NCBI RefSeq assembly: GCF_954871325.1
Contig: NC_088775.1
Span: forward strand, 84,173,561 to 84,237,560
DNA from: Gordionus sp. m RMFG-2023
Taxonomy: Eukaryota > Nematomorpha > Gordioida > Chordodea > Parachordodidae
Direction of reading: 5' to 3'
DNA length: 64,000 nt
Shown: one piece after another, positions 50,396-61,548 of the stretch
Position numbering within the stretch: the stretch's first letter is position 1
Layout of the letters: each line of letters opens with the position of its first letter
Notes under the pieces: model-generated
Told to the model about the DNA's origin: nothing
The model's input: only the letters and a program-made list of their open reading frames with translations
Database searches by the model: none
Position numbers and translations under genes: made by a program

Positions 50396-51110
50396 CAGCG
50401 CCGTAACCAGATTATTGGCGGCCCAGGGAAAAAAATTATTTGGCGGCCCCTTAAAAAAACACAATTTATTTAAGCTTTTTTGATAATTTTTTGCAATGAG
50501 AACTAAAAGTATTAAATGAGTAACACACGTTATAAAAATGAATATAATTTATAAACTGAAATATAGCGATTTTATTTATCCTCCTCAAGTTTTTATATGA
50601 AAAAAGGATATTATGTCGTGATGAGTGGATATCATTTTCTAATGAAATTAAAGAGAGATTAACAAGTCGGCCTTGTGCCATTCAGAATCTCATTTTAATT
50701 GATTTGAGCTAAAAAAAATGATCTTGCGACTAATGATGATCATGCTACGTCACCAAGTAACAGATTTAAGCGATGACACTCACTAGGCATAAAAAATGCT
50801 CTCCAATTTATTTGTAATATTTGAGCTTGAACCCCTTTATTAACATCTTCTCTTATTTAATATATTATCGAACTTTGTCGACAATTTTTTTTTAACCTCC
50901 AATCCCAATTATTTAGATAATGATAAAAATGCTTCTGACATAGCCTAGGCCAGTATTGGAATCGATTTTTAGAGAGCCAACAAATCCATTTATTTTAACA
51001 GAGTTTTTATTTAATAAGTATCGTATTACCATACAGTTAATTGTTTCCAGTGGCAATATTACGGATAAATATATTGCACCTTTAATTACCATAAACAATT
51101 ATAAATATTT
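50396..51110 (-). mobile_element. ZMYM1-type hAT relic (unit C)
   Basis: The terminus CAGCGCCGTAACCAG, then ATTGGCGGCCC. On the minus strand the C-terminal motif RLVNLSLISLENDIHSS (about 50,672-50,622) matches the RLxNLAILSIEND signature of this hAT group, and upstream FFMPSECHRLNLLLGDVA (about 50,790-50,735) matches its catalytic-domain CxxHxLNL block. It keeps different parts of the transposase from the unit B sister (40642), so the two decayed by separate deletions. Confidence 0.75.
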
Positions 51111-51436
51111 TACGATGTTAATAATTTCATTTTGAATTCGATTTCTAGGGTAATTATTATGAAAACATTATTCATAATTTGACGAATGTGGCCGAAATCA
51201 AATTTCAATAAAAAAATCAAATATCTTACCTAAAAAATAAATAAGTTTTTTTTAAACTAATATATGAATCAAATTTTTTGTTATAATTATAGATATGCAA
51301 AACTTATTTTCAAAATTCTATGCCTTTGCTTGTATATAGTATATGTATATCCAAAAAATTATTGAGTTATTTCAGGGTTACGAGGCGGTTGTCCCGTTTG
51401 CCCCACCCCGTCTGCACGACTTTGGCCAAAATCATG

Positions 51437-51485
51437 AGTTAACCGTTTTTAAAATTTGGCCAAATCGAGCTGTCTAACAACACTC
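51437..51485. mobile_element. End fragment of the TAGTGTTGTTAAACGGCT MITE family
   Basis: GAGTTAACCGTTTTTAAAAT, TTGGCCAAATCGAGCTGTC and TAACAACACT correspond to the right half of the elements at 37426 and 42131. The left half is absent. Confidence 0.6.
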
Positions 51486-51647
51486 CGAATGGGACTAGTT
51501 AGATATTTTAAAATTGCAGATAATATAACAAAAAATAGAGTAAAATTTTAAACTATTTTTTTAAACATTACAACAAATAAATTGTATTTTAATTCATTTA
51601 GTTAATTTTTTATGATTATTATTTATAAAAAAAAATTACATAATTTA

Positions 51648-52007
51648 TGTTAGCGTTAGTGTTTTTTCCAGCAATGTGTTATTTATTCAACTTTAAATCA
51701 TTTTTTGAGCGCGTTTTAAAAAATTTAAAAATCTAATTTTATTGGAAATACATTCCATCATGTTTGGAATACCTAGCATATGAATTATGCACAATTTTGC
51801 TGTTGTGAGTCATTTATATTTTATATTAAAAATTTATGGAAAATCTAATATAAATTTTATTTGGTTCAAAGGTTCATGGCAAAATTGTATAAACATGATA
51901 TATTTCCGGTAAAAATCTGATTTTTAAATTTAAAAAAACGCTCTCAAAATATGATTTAAAGTTGAAAAAAATAACACATTGCCGGAAAAAACACATTGAC
52001 GCTAACA
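51648..52007. mobile_element. 360-bp foldback MITE, probably Tc1/mariner-type (TA target)
   Basis: Inverted ends of about 110 bp: TGTTAGCGTTAGTG.. and, read inward from the right, TGTTAGCGTCAATG.., continuing through TTTTTCCAGCAATGTGTTAT / TTTTTCCGGCAATGTGTTAT and CAACTTTAAATCAT. The dinucleotide TA flanks both ends (51646-51647 and 52008-52009), as expected for mariner-like insertion. No transposase. Confidence 0.75.
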
Positions 52008-53170
52008 TATACAATCATAAAATAACCCAAAACAATAAATATTATCGGATCGGATTATAAATATATTTGTTCGATCCTATATTTTTAGATATTATGTTTA
52101 ATTACCAGAGTATTAAATTTACTACATTAAGGATCCAATAGGTTTTTATTAAGAATGATATTATATCTGCCTAATTGTAATGTTATTTTGAATGGAAAAA
52201 GATAGGTCAAATAGTCGATTCTGCGCCATGCAAAATCTCAGGATGTTTTTTCTGAAATTAATTAGGTGGTGGTTGGCTACGGGATATGATATATAGTAGA
52301 TCGGAAGTGATCACATGATTCCATCTATATATAATATTAAAAATGGGTATTACTAAAAAAAATTTTTTAATCTTAGCAATTGCTATTGTGTTGATGTGGC
52401 GCCGTTTAACGTTAACAAAAATCTTGTTTTAAACGAATGTATACAAATAAAATTATGGGGTATTATTAAATTACCAACAGGACCCATTATTTATGGGACT
52501 TCAACTTCTATCCCACGGCTCGTTCAATACTAATCACCCCCATGCCTTTTTTTTGTGCTATAAGACTTACAATAAATTTTATTTACAAAAAATAGATATC
52601 TTATATCTTTTCATTTAATTCATTCTATTTCTCTACTCATATAGTTGTGTAATGGCTAAATGTTTAATTCATCAATCTTTAGCTAGCCGGAGAAAATCCG
52701 AGAAAATTAAGGTGTTTTAATTTATATTCGTTTCTTCCAAATTTGAACTGCTATCTCTTTAAGAAAAGCCCTGAGACCAATGTGATGGTTTTCGGATAAA
52801 AACTTGGTAGCCGATTTTTTAACCGGCTAAAAATTGGCTTAAATGGCTAAAAATAAATTTCCCAAATATATCTCTAATCTTATAGATGACAACTAATCAT
52901 TTTCATACAATTAGGTAGACTTTTTGATGGATTAACTCAAAGATTCTCATTTTTTATGGCAAAGACGTGCAATATTCGTTCCTACTTTTTTATTCCCTCA
53001 AATATTTTCACAATATTCTTAAAATCAATACATCACTCACTCTCTTTTTCTTCCTCTGCATTATAAACTCATTCTTCATGTAATCGAATCCTTATTCTTT
53101 GTTTAAATTAAATTATATAATATCTAAGGGCTCCGAAATCCAATCGGAGACTGAGATTTTACCCCCTCTA
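52008..53170. other. Gene-less stretch in unit C
   Basis: No gene. From about 52,590 it aligns with 27.8-28.2 kb of unit A. A tract TAGCCGATTTTTTAACCGGC at about 52,810 recalls the MITE family at 37426. Confidence 0.5.
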
Positions 53171-53750
53171 CACTATTGAGCGTTTTAAAATTATACAAAT
53201 AAATCACCGTCTTTTGAATAGCAGCGGTTATTGGGTTTGAGATACCTAAGACACAGAAGGTTTGGGTTGAACCCAGACAAGGCTAATATTTTTTTCTGAA
53301 ACCAACCTCTTACATGAGGTTAGGATAAGGTTACAAGGTAAAGCCAGATAAGCAATAGTGTTTAATTACATTTATAAAAAAAAATGGTCTAATAAATTTT
53401 GATCTTTGTTTAGCAAATTACCATATGGTATCTTGATGTCTCTATTACTAGCCTAAAATTCCTGGGACTCGTTATGAAATACCTTAATTTCCTACAACTA
53501 TACCCATCAAGAGAAAGAAAAAAAAATTAATAATACAGCAAAATATTCTAACAAATCTAATAATTTTTACTAAATTTATGTAAATATCACCGGAGTTTTA
53601 GGGCCTATATTATCTGGAATATAGTTTTTTGTATTATAAAAAATAAAATAATTATCCTTTTATAAAAAAATTAATATTGTTTAATCTCTTATTTGTTATG
53701 TATATATTTGGTAAACTAGAATAAATAAATAGAGGCAAAAGGATAATATT

Positions 53751-56665
53751 TTAAAATAATTTTCCGGGAGCGCGAACAGGAATTATCGTTATAGCGTCCA
53801 TTTGTACAGAATCGTTACATTTAAAAGCGGCAAGCATAGCGTCGCATACATCATCCGGGGTTAAATAACTGTATTTTTCGTAGAAAATCTTGCTTGAAAC
53901 CAACTTGACTGAAATTTTAAGAGGTATACATATATATAGCAATTTGTGATAGATAATTTAAATGTCAACGAAAAATTGCGTCCTGTCCTGAGGAATCTTA
54001 TATTTTTTTAAAAAAAATATGTTCAAGCTAAAAAAAACAAATTGAACTCAAAAAGGAATTTATAAAATTTTTGACCATTGTTTATGCAAGATTTTATGTT
54101 CTAAAGTCTTATCAGGAATCCTTCGATATTTGTTAAATGGCTTATCTAATATAGTTATTATACTTAAGATTTATTATCTTAGGCTGAGATAGCCGTTTAC
54201 CTTATATAAAATCCTACTAAATCTTTTAAGGTTTTAAAAAACAGATCAATGCAGAGTCTGACCATATATTTATTTAGTAGTGTTTCAATGTGCTCCTATT
54301 GAAGAAAAAAAAATTCCAACAACAAATTTAGTTCGTGACAATTTAGATATTTTAACCCTCGTCTCACTTATTTAAATAGATAACTACAAATTAAGATCAT
54401 CATTTGATTCTTTGATTGGTCAAAAAAAAATGGACCATCAATATCAATTCATCAGCCAAAAAAATGAGACTTGCCATATCAAAAAATACAAGTAGGGCGT
54501 CTTAACTGCTACAATGTTTAAATTATTATCTAAACCTCTACTATAGATTTTAAAATTATCAATAAATTATGTTAGTTGTTTCAAGTCATGCTTGTTACGA
54601 GATAGGGGAAACGTGCGGGATAGCGATCCTAGGGTTCCAAAATTATATTATTTTAGTTGCCGCCAAAGTTTGATTCTCTTGTGCATTCATTGTCATTTCT
54701 TTTTTTTTCTAATTGTAATTTGGATCTCCACCCTTCTTTCCTTTTTGCTAATTTGAATTTCCTTTCCTCGTGGCTAAGTTAAATTGAGAGGGCTGACAAA
54801 AATTTTTTTCTGCTCCCATCCATTAAATTATTTGCACTGCCCTGTATCAAATCCTCTTTTAAATATAGCTACTTTCTGTCTAATATGGATTTAACACTGA
54901 TTTAAATTTAATATTAAATTGGAAAAAAATAATTCAAAACCTATAGTAAATTTATTATTAAAAAGTCTTAAAATGTGAACCTTCATCCTGGACATTATCA
55001 ATGATCTCGGTTTTAATAGTACCCGGGTAGATAGTTACTATTCTTGTAGCGTTGGCATAAGAATGTTGTTGTACTTCCAGTCGTAAGCATTGAGTCATAG
55101 CTGTTATCGCATGTTTTGTCGCTATGTACATGTGATTGTAATAACCCGTGTTCTGGTTCATTTCGAATAAATGGACCCTCTGTCCTAATATGCTACTCAC
55201 ATTGACTATCAGTCCATTTTTAACGCCGGATTTCGCCATCAAGTTTATGGCTTCCTTAGAGCAAATTAACGTGCCAAGTATGTTCACTTCTAAGATATGT
55301 TTCCAGCCTTTATATATCCGATCCTTTTCTTTCTCTTCCTTATTTCCATCGTAATTCCCCTCTTTATCCTGAATAGGTAAAAAATAATCCAAAAAACCAC
55401 CGCCAGCATTATTGACACACGCGTGTAAAGTCTTGTATTTATGTTCTATATACTTAAACAATTTGAGAATGTCATCAACTTTAGAAATATCGCATTTCAC
55501 TGGGTCTATAAAACCGGCATTTCCAGGTTTGATTTTACAGTTCTTTAATGATTCCTAAGATTCAAAATATAAATTATTTTATAAAAAAAGAAAAAAAGAA
55601 AAAAAAATAACATTTAGCTGAGGTGGTCATTAGGAAATATTTGTATTTTTAGCTAGTATATAACTAGTTGTTCTATCGTATATTCGCTCGCTCATTTTAA
55701 TTTAGAAATATGATAAGAATCTCAAGTTGTTAGAGAATCCATATCAGTATAAAATAAATTGTTTGGCCCCACACTACAATAATATTAAAATATCATGTTA
55801 ATTTTTTTTAACAAAAAAAATGCCATTTTTTTATAAAACCGAAAAAAAGTTACATTTTAGAAAATTTTCATAAATGAGTTTATATCATTTTTAAAAAAGT
55901 CAATTTAAATTTAATTTATAGATTTGAGAAATGCAACCCTGAATCTCGGTTGGTGATTCGGGTAACTTTTCAAAATTATTTAATATGGTTAGGCTACCCC
56001 AAAATTTGGCATTTTTTTTCACGAACTTGAAATCAGTGATTGTTTAAAAACAAGATATTATCCAGCAAATACAAATATTATATAAGTCTCTATATTTGGT
56101 TAAATAACTGAATAGAGGTTTTAGCCCTCATTTTAACAAGATTTCCAGGATAATATTTTCTTTGATTTAGCTCAATTTTCAAAATTTTTTTAACACTATA
56201 TTCAGGGCATGATTTTTTTTCCCTCCACATAACAAAATAATTAACGGGTCGGGGAAGTAATTTTTTTTCGGTAGTCATTTAAAAAAAATATATTAACTGT
56301 CCTTTTCCAATCTAGCCGATCTTTAAAGCAGTTATAGGAAATATAATTTTTAAAAGAAAAATGACCATTTATTTTTTAAAAAATATTTTGTCTAAATAAA
56401 ATTTAATTTTACATTTGAAATTTTAAATATATTTTTGAATGTAAAAACGACTTTAAAATGTTAATTTTTTTTTCTTTTGTAGGTGAGGGGGAGGGAGGAT
56501 TCTATTAAATAAATAGCAAAGATGATTATATACCTCTAATCCATCCATGCGTATATCACAGGCTACAACAATCATCCCATTTTTAGCCAAAGTGTTAGCG
56601 ATACATTTTCCCAATCCTTGTGAGGCCCCTGTTACCAAAGCAACCTTATTTTTCCACTTTTCCAT
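53751..56665 (-). CDS. Short-chain dehydrogenase/reductase, DHRS11-like, copy 3 (three exons)
   Basis: Exons 56665-56534, 55554-54981 and 53908-53751 (132+574+158 nt) give an open 287-aa protein, the same length as copy 1. Introns are 979 and 1072 nt in phases 0 and 1, with the same donors and acceptors. Conserved: TGASQGLG (12-19), D37, NNAG, active-site N in VNILG, S in VSSILG, Y and K in YIATK. Differences from copy 1 include Q5K and K38I in exon 1, VSSILG for MCSVVG, and QRVHLFEMNQNTGYYNHM before the catalytic tyrosine. The charged insert is kept (KDKEGNYDG changed to QDKEGNYDGN, then KEEKEKD). The downstream poly(A) hexamer is AATAAG rather than AATAAA. Like copy 1 it probably makes a soluble NAD(H)-preferring oxidoreductase; substrate unknown. 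The intact frame and catalytic residues suggest a live gene. Confidence 0.9.
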
Positions 56666-57269
56666 TTATATTAAATAATATTAAAAAAAATTTTAAAAAA
56701 TTAATTTATTCTCATTTTAAAAAGAAAATAAATATTTTTTAACAAATGAATATTCTTTAAAGAAAAAAAATATAGGTATAAAAATAAATTCCTAAAAATT
56801 ATATTATTAATCAAATATAATATATTAATAATTGGCCTAAAACTATCTGAAATTATACCACGTAATATTTTAGTAGTATCTTATCTAAACTTGAAGGTTT
56901 TAAGGCAAAATTATTTTATGCATATTTTTCCCAGGAGGTAAAATATCAAACATATTTTTTTGTCCCATCATCCATAATATTGAATTAGAATATTAATATT
57001 TTATACAAATTGAAGTGATGATAATTTATCTTTATGACATAAATTTTTGTGGCTACAAACCACATATATATATTTAAGGGAGGTTTTTCGGCTCTGTCCA
57101 TATTTATTTCTACCGGGCTCGGTCAGTAAAATTAATATTTATTTCGTACAGGTTGTCTGGCCCATTTTTAATGAAGGAAAATAAATTAAATTTGAGGTTT
57201 CGAGCCGATTATTAATAATATGCATACCTCATCGGAGTATACAAGGAAAGAGGAAAATTTATCTGATCG
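56666..57269. other. Upstream flank of copy 3, no gene
   Basis: AT-rich; aligns with the upstream flanks of copies 1 and 2. Any promoter for the gene should lie at its left end, next to 56,665, but no clear TATA or initiator could be singled out in such AT-rich DNA. Confidence 0.5.
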
Positions 57270-57332
57270 AGATTCGAATCCCTTTAAAAAATGGGATGGT
57301 TCAGACATAGCCATTAACCAAGCCTCTTACAC
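57270..57332 (-). repeat. tRNA-like / SINE-head segment (unit C)
   Basis: Counterpart of 31500-31568: A-box-like TGGTTAATGG and B-box-like GAGATTCGAATCCC. The outer pair of the palindrome has changed here. Confidence 0.5.
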
Positions 57333-58139
57333 ATTAAACCACTGGGTTGTCTAAATTTATAAAAAGAAGAAAAGAAAGAAGGAAGGATAAGTGAAATATT
57401 TAAATAGGCTAAACGAGCTTGGGCTGGACATGAATTCTCTCTTATATAGATCCTAGCTACATCACTTAGAATTTAAAAAAGAAATTCGTAAAATTTTATT
57501 CAAACTACATATGTCCATCACGCGAGAAAATTTATAAGTTATTAAAAAGATTTTAGCAATTATTTATTTTATAATTAAAATAAATATCGTAAATCAGCAA
57601 ATACGGAATCCGGCTTAAAGGGTCTAAAATATGTTCTTTACAAATTCTGGGCTGGCCCATTTCTTAAAACAAATTAAAGTCAAATTACATCATTAAACAG
57701 GTTTAATATAATTTAAAATCTAACCCAGGATTTAACAAAAAAAAAATCGTCAAATGAGCATTTAAAAATTATTTCCGCCAAAAGTTTTGGGCAAACGGCT
57801 GTTTCCTTCAAAAATTGCATCGCGCAATTTGCGAGAATCTAGCGAAAAAAATAATATAAGCCATTTTTAATGGGAAATTAAAATGTTGGCCTAAATGATT
57901 TTTTCGATTTTGCACAAATTACGTGATTCTTAAAAATTTTAGGAATCGTAAAACTTTAATCTTTTTATCATTAAACTTTTGCAAATCGCGTGAATAAAAG
58001 TGGCGAACGAATTTCAATTGATGGGAAATATAAGACCTTTATAGACATTTGTGGTGTAATATTGATCTTATATATAGATATACAGCTCCAAGTAAAGTCA
58101 AATGGGAAGAGATTATATAAATATTATTTTATATTTTAG

Positions 58140-58657
58140 GTTCAGGTGCTGCTATGATGAACAGCAAGCACCTTAAATTTGTTGAAGATTTTTACTGGCT
58201 AAAAGAAAATGTGGAAGATATATGTAAGCACACTGAAGTAAGTTTCAGTTTTAAACAATCTAAGGATGCTATTAATGTACAAATATCTCCACATGTATTA
58301 TAACATGAAATTAGAACTATATAATAATCTATATTTTAGGATTATGAGCCAAACATTCAAGATATGTTAAATGTACAAATATCATCATAAGTATTATAAC
58401 CTTGAATTAGAACTATATAATAATCTATATCTTAGGATTTAGAGCCAAACACACAAGCTATGTTAAATGATAGTCAATCGAAACAAATTTTTGAATTTAA
58501 AATGAAATTTTCCCTTCATATTTATAATTTTGTATATTATTTTCATATTGATAATTTTGATTATTATCTTCATATTTATAATTTTGTATATTATTTTCAT
58601 ATTGATAATTTTGATTATTATCTTCATATTTATAATTTTGTATATTTTTATAATTAA
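58140..58657 (+). CDS. Exon-like gene fragment of unknown identity
   Basis: An internal exon is suggested at 58140-58237: preceded by ATATTTTAG and followed by a textbook GTAAGT donor, open in one frame only (SGAAMMNSKHLKFVEDFYW, then LKENVEDICKHTE). A next exon would start at 58340 (DYEPNIQDMLN, stop at 58390) or, via the second copy of a 96-bp duplication, at 58436 (DLEPNTQAMLNDSQSKQIFE, open to 58657 through a minisatellite). All junctions are phase 0, so they join without shifting frame. No upstream exon or start was found within the insertion. The pattern of a GSGA-type linker followed by aromatic/leucine spacing is faintly like the region after MADF or Myb/SANT-like DNA-binding domains, but this is weak and no function is claimed. 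Confidence 0.4.
58275..58466. repeat. 96-bp tandem duplication spanning a splice acceptor and exon start
   Basis: Two units of exactly 96 bp (58275-58370 and 58371-58466), each containing ATTAGAACTATATAATAATC, a TTAG acceptor and GAT..GAGCCAAACA..CAA..ATGTTAAATG. The length is a multiple of three, but the second unit differs enough that the first-copy exon ends in a stop whereas the second continues. Confidence 0.85.
58514..58650. repeat. 54-bp minisatellite (about 2.5 units), translated as an aromatic 18-aa repeat
   Basis: The unit starts TTCATATTTATAATTTTGTA and ends TTTTGATTATTATC; each 54-bp unit is itself two diverged 27-bp halves. In the open frame it encodes HIYNFVYYFHIDNFDYYL repeats. 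The preserved frame may simply follow from the unit being a multiple of three. Confidence 0.85.
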
Positions 58658-59907
58658 AATTATTATGTTTAATGAATTTTTATAAAATGTAATTTAAGTT
58701 ATTTTCGCAGTCTTCCTTAAATTAAATAATCACTCATACAATATAATCAGAACAACATTTTTTATTGAATATTTATAAATAAATGCTATAACTTTGACAA
58801 ATTTAAGCAATCATCAGAAATATAAGGTAATGGTAATTAAAAAATAAATGTATATAAAAATTTTGGAATAAGGGTTTCATAATTAATTTGTGTACAATGA
58901 TTGCCCTCAATATCAATAATAATATTTTGTGATAAGCAGTCAGCCTTAACATTTGTATAGTACTAGTAATATTAGTTTCTGAGGATTTATATAAGTGTTT
59001 AAATTTGGCACTCATGAACATGATTATCTTCAAATAATATAAAATATAGAATTAGTAAATCATTCACATCAAACATTTTATATATTTTAAATTAAAAATA
59101 AATGTATGATTCGGGACATGTTTCGTATCTCTCAAAACTCAAGAAAGTTTTGCATTTCGCAAAACTTTTGAAATTTTTTTTTAAAATTTAGGACATAGCC
59201 GAAGATAAACAAGATTCAAGATTTTTTTTAAGGAAGATCAAAAGTTTTTTTTAACAAAAATTAGGGATTTCAATGAAAAATATTTTATGCATAAAAATCA
59301 CATACTATTGATTTATAAAGGAATTTTTGCAAAAAAAATTATAAAAAATAACTCTGATTTTAAATACTCATTTTCTGCTTATTTTATAAATTTTCCTTAT
59401 TAAAACGATTAATAAAATACAACTAAAAAAATTATTTAAAATAAATTCGGGTCAGCCGCAACATGATTAAAAATCTGTGACGGGTTTAAAAAATAATAAA
59501 TAATCGATCCGCCATGCCCAAGATGATGAAAAATAAATAAATAACGTAAGCGCGCGATTAGGTCGTACTTAGCTTATATATCACAAATTAAAAACTCGCG
59601 TGATGACGTCATGCTATTTGAATAAGGAACCGATTCTATTAATGATTATTTTGATAAATATTTGGTCTATTTTCTCGTAAAGGTCCTGTTTTTGTAGTTG
59701 CAATCGCTGAGGCACTTTTTATATATTCTGATAATTTTAAAACAAAAAAGTTTACACCATAGTCTTCATTTCATACATAGACCTTTCGAGTAGGCACACT
59801 CACTTTAAATTACTCTAGTCTAGACTCATTTATTATTTTAATTAATATAGATTCGACTATTAAATTCTTAATTTAATCATTAATTTGCTAGTTTAATACT
59901 CTTAAAA
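58658..59907. other. Gene-less stretch at end of unit C and beyond
   Basis: No gene recognised. It includes the right end of the 1.37-kb insertion, the last part of unit C (to about 59,525), and a short unique AT-rich segment. An open frame on the minus strand at 58,803-59,033 has no recognisable features. Confidence 0.5.
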
Positions 59908-60383
59908 ATGGCAAACTTGAGATTAATAAAAAAATACTGTTTAGATTTTTTAGAACGCTTTAAGGAAAACGGCTTTCATAATTCCCGTGAACCAGCGAGA
60001 GAGGTTGCACGGGAATTGGAAATGAGTATAGATGTGCAATGCCCTTCGATAACAATAATTCGTAGAGGTTCAAAAACAATTTTCTTACCAAAGAGATGAC
60101 AGCCTATACATGATCCTCCAAAAAATAGGAGATTACTAGATCAAGCGAGAAATACGTTGGGGGAACGTTTCCATCATTTAAATAGAGCTCTTTAAAGAAC
60201 ATTGATTCTTATTCAATATAACAGAATTAATAAATGCGCCTGAAAGAACATTTGATTAAAATTTAATAAAGTAACATATGTTTTTAGTTCTCATTACGAA
60301 AATTTATCAAATATGCTTAGATGTATTTTAAAAGGTCGCCAAATATTTTTGCCTAGGCCGCCAAAAGTATTGGTACTGCGCTG
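59908..60383 (+). mobile_element. ZMYM1-type hAT relic with one terminus
   Basis: A plus-strand fragment of the transposase: YCLDFLERFKENGFHNSREP, AREVARELEMSIDVQCPS, then after frame changes RNTLGERFHHLN and FNITELINAPERTFD, as in the 52-kDa-repressor/ZMYM1-like group. It is followed by a terminus that reads inward from 60383 CAGCGCAGTACCAATACTTT then TGGCGGCC, matching the ends at 40642 and 50396. A large deletion has joined the middle of the transposase to the element end; the other terminus was not found. Confidence 0.8.
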
Positions 60384-61548
60384 CATGCTGTACATAACAT
60401 AACATAAATTTGACAGGTAAATTTAATGCGAATTTTTTTTAAAGACTTTCGAATCTTAAGTACTGCTATTATTTAAGATTTTTTTTTTCAAATAAATAAT
60501 TTAGTATAAAACTAAAATGTAGAAAAATTGATGTAATTTCAGATAAATCTATATTTTGTATTTTTATTTAAAAAAAAAAATGTAATACAAAATAATTATT
60601 ATGATATTTTTGAAACGATAAAAAAATAATAATAGAAATAATAAATATCCGTATACTTTATAAATCTGATATATATATATATAAAAGATGATTACTCATT
60701 ATTGCAATATATTTTTAAATATAAATTAAACCAAAAAAAATTAACGCGAAATGTATAAATTTGTAATTTTTTTATTATTAGAAAATTTAACCAAAATACT
60801 TTTTTTGGGGTATTAAAAAAAAATAAAATGAAAATTTATAATTTAATTTTTTAAAAAATTTTTTTTTTATTTATAATGTGAATAAAGATTTAAATAGAAT
60901 ATATAATTTTTTTAGATATTCATATATAGTGGTCATCAGTTTTTTAAAAATGAAAACTTCAGCGATTACAGAATTTGCAAAGATCTAATAATAAGGAATA
61001 ATTAACAACTCATCATATATAGACTTGAAATTAGTTTCAAATTGGTTCTATGTCACGTGTCTAAAGAACTAAATAACAATTGATTCAAAAAAAATTCATT
61101 CTTCGTATCTTTTAAAAGTTCGAATGGATCTGTTAACCAAAATGCGACGATCCGATTCGCTACAGTGATCGGCGAATAGGAACGCAAAGGGAAGGTTCGG
61201 GGCAAATAACCTTAAAACCAATTTCGCTTGGGATTTAGTCTCGAAAAATTTTCTATCCTCTTCAGCTGGTCGTGGTGACTCTATTTTTTCTTATTTTTTT
61301 TTTATAAAAAGTAATATTAAAATGATAATAAAATAAGGTAAGGTAAAGGGGTGTAAAAGCTAAAAAAATGGATAAAAACATGAGATGAAAATCATCTTAA
61401 CAAAATTAAATTTTTAAATATAAAAATAAAATTAAATTTATACAATTATTTATATTTAAAAAATAAGTTCAATTTTACAAAAGTGAGCGAGATATACGAT
61501 GATTTTCAACGACGTATTATATTTTCTAATGATTGTTGTAGTTAGTAC
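60384..61548. other. Gene-less stretch
   Basis: No coding sequence recognised. Very AT-rich to 61,120, then slightly less so (61,130-61,280). It ends with the GTTAGTAC target duplication (61541-61548). Confidence 0.55.

Larger units (their letters stand above)
57797..59167. mobile_element. About 1.37-kb insertion in unit C, absent from unit B, carrying exon-like sequence
   Basis: Units B and C run together to AAAAGTTTT (49,180 / 57,793) and rejoin at a following block (GATTCAAGATTTTTTTT-like, 59,215; in B near 49,190). The extra DNA starts with CAAAAATTGCATCGCGCAAT and ends with AGTTTTGCATTTCGCAAAAC, which share loosely inverted GCAA/TTGC words but no clear terminal repeat. It contains the exon-like segments described separately. 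It could be a transposon that captured host sequence or a gene fragment moved by repair. Confidence 0.5.
49780..59525. repeat. Segmental duplication unit C
   Basis: Same order as unit B: GTGGTACGGGGAT block (about 49,832), exon-3 relic, ZMYM1-type hAT relic, dehydrogenase copy 3, tRNA-like segment, CCATGCCCAAGATGATG end block (about 59,512). A further decayed repeat of the left block lies at about 52,270-52,390 (TACGGGATATGATATATAG). Extra DNA against unit B: the foldback element at 51648 and the insertion at about 57,797-59,167. Confidence 0.8.

Noticed and set aside
58460-58657. Independent small aromatic-repeat protein
   Set aside because: The frame depends on a 54-bp minisatellite; treated as a possible last exon rather than a stand-alone gene.
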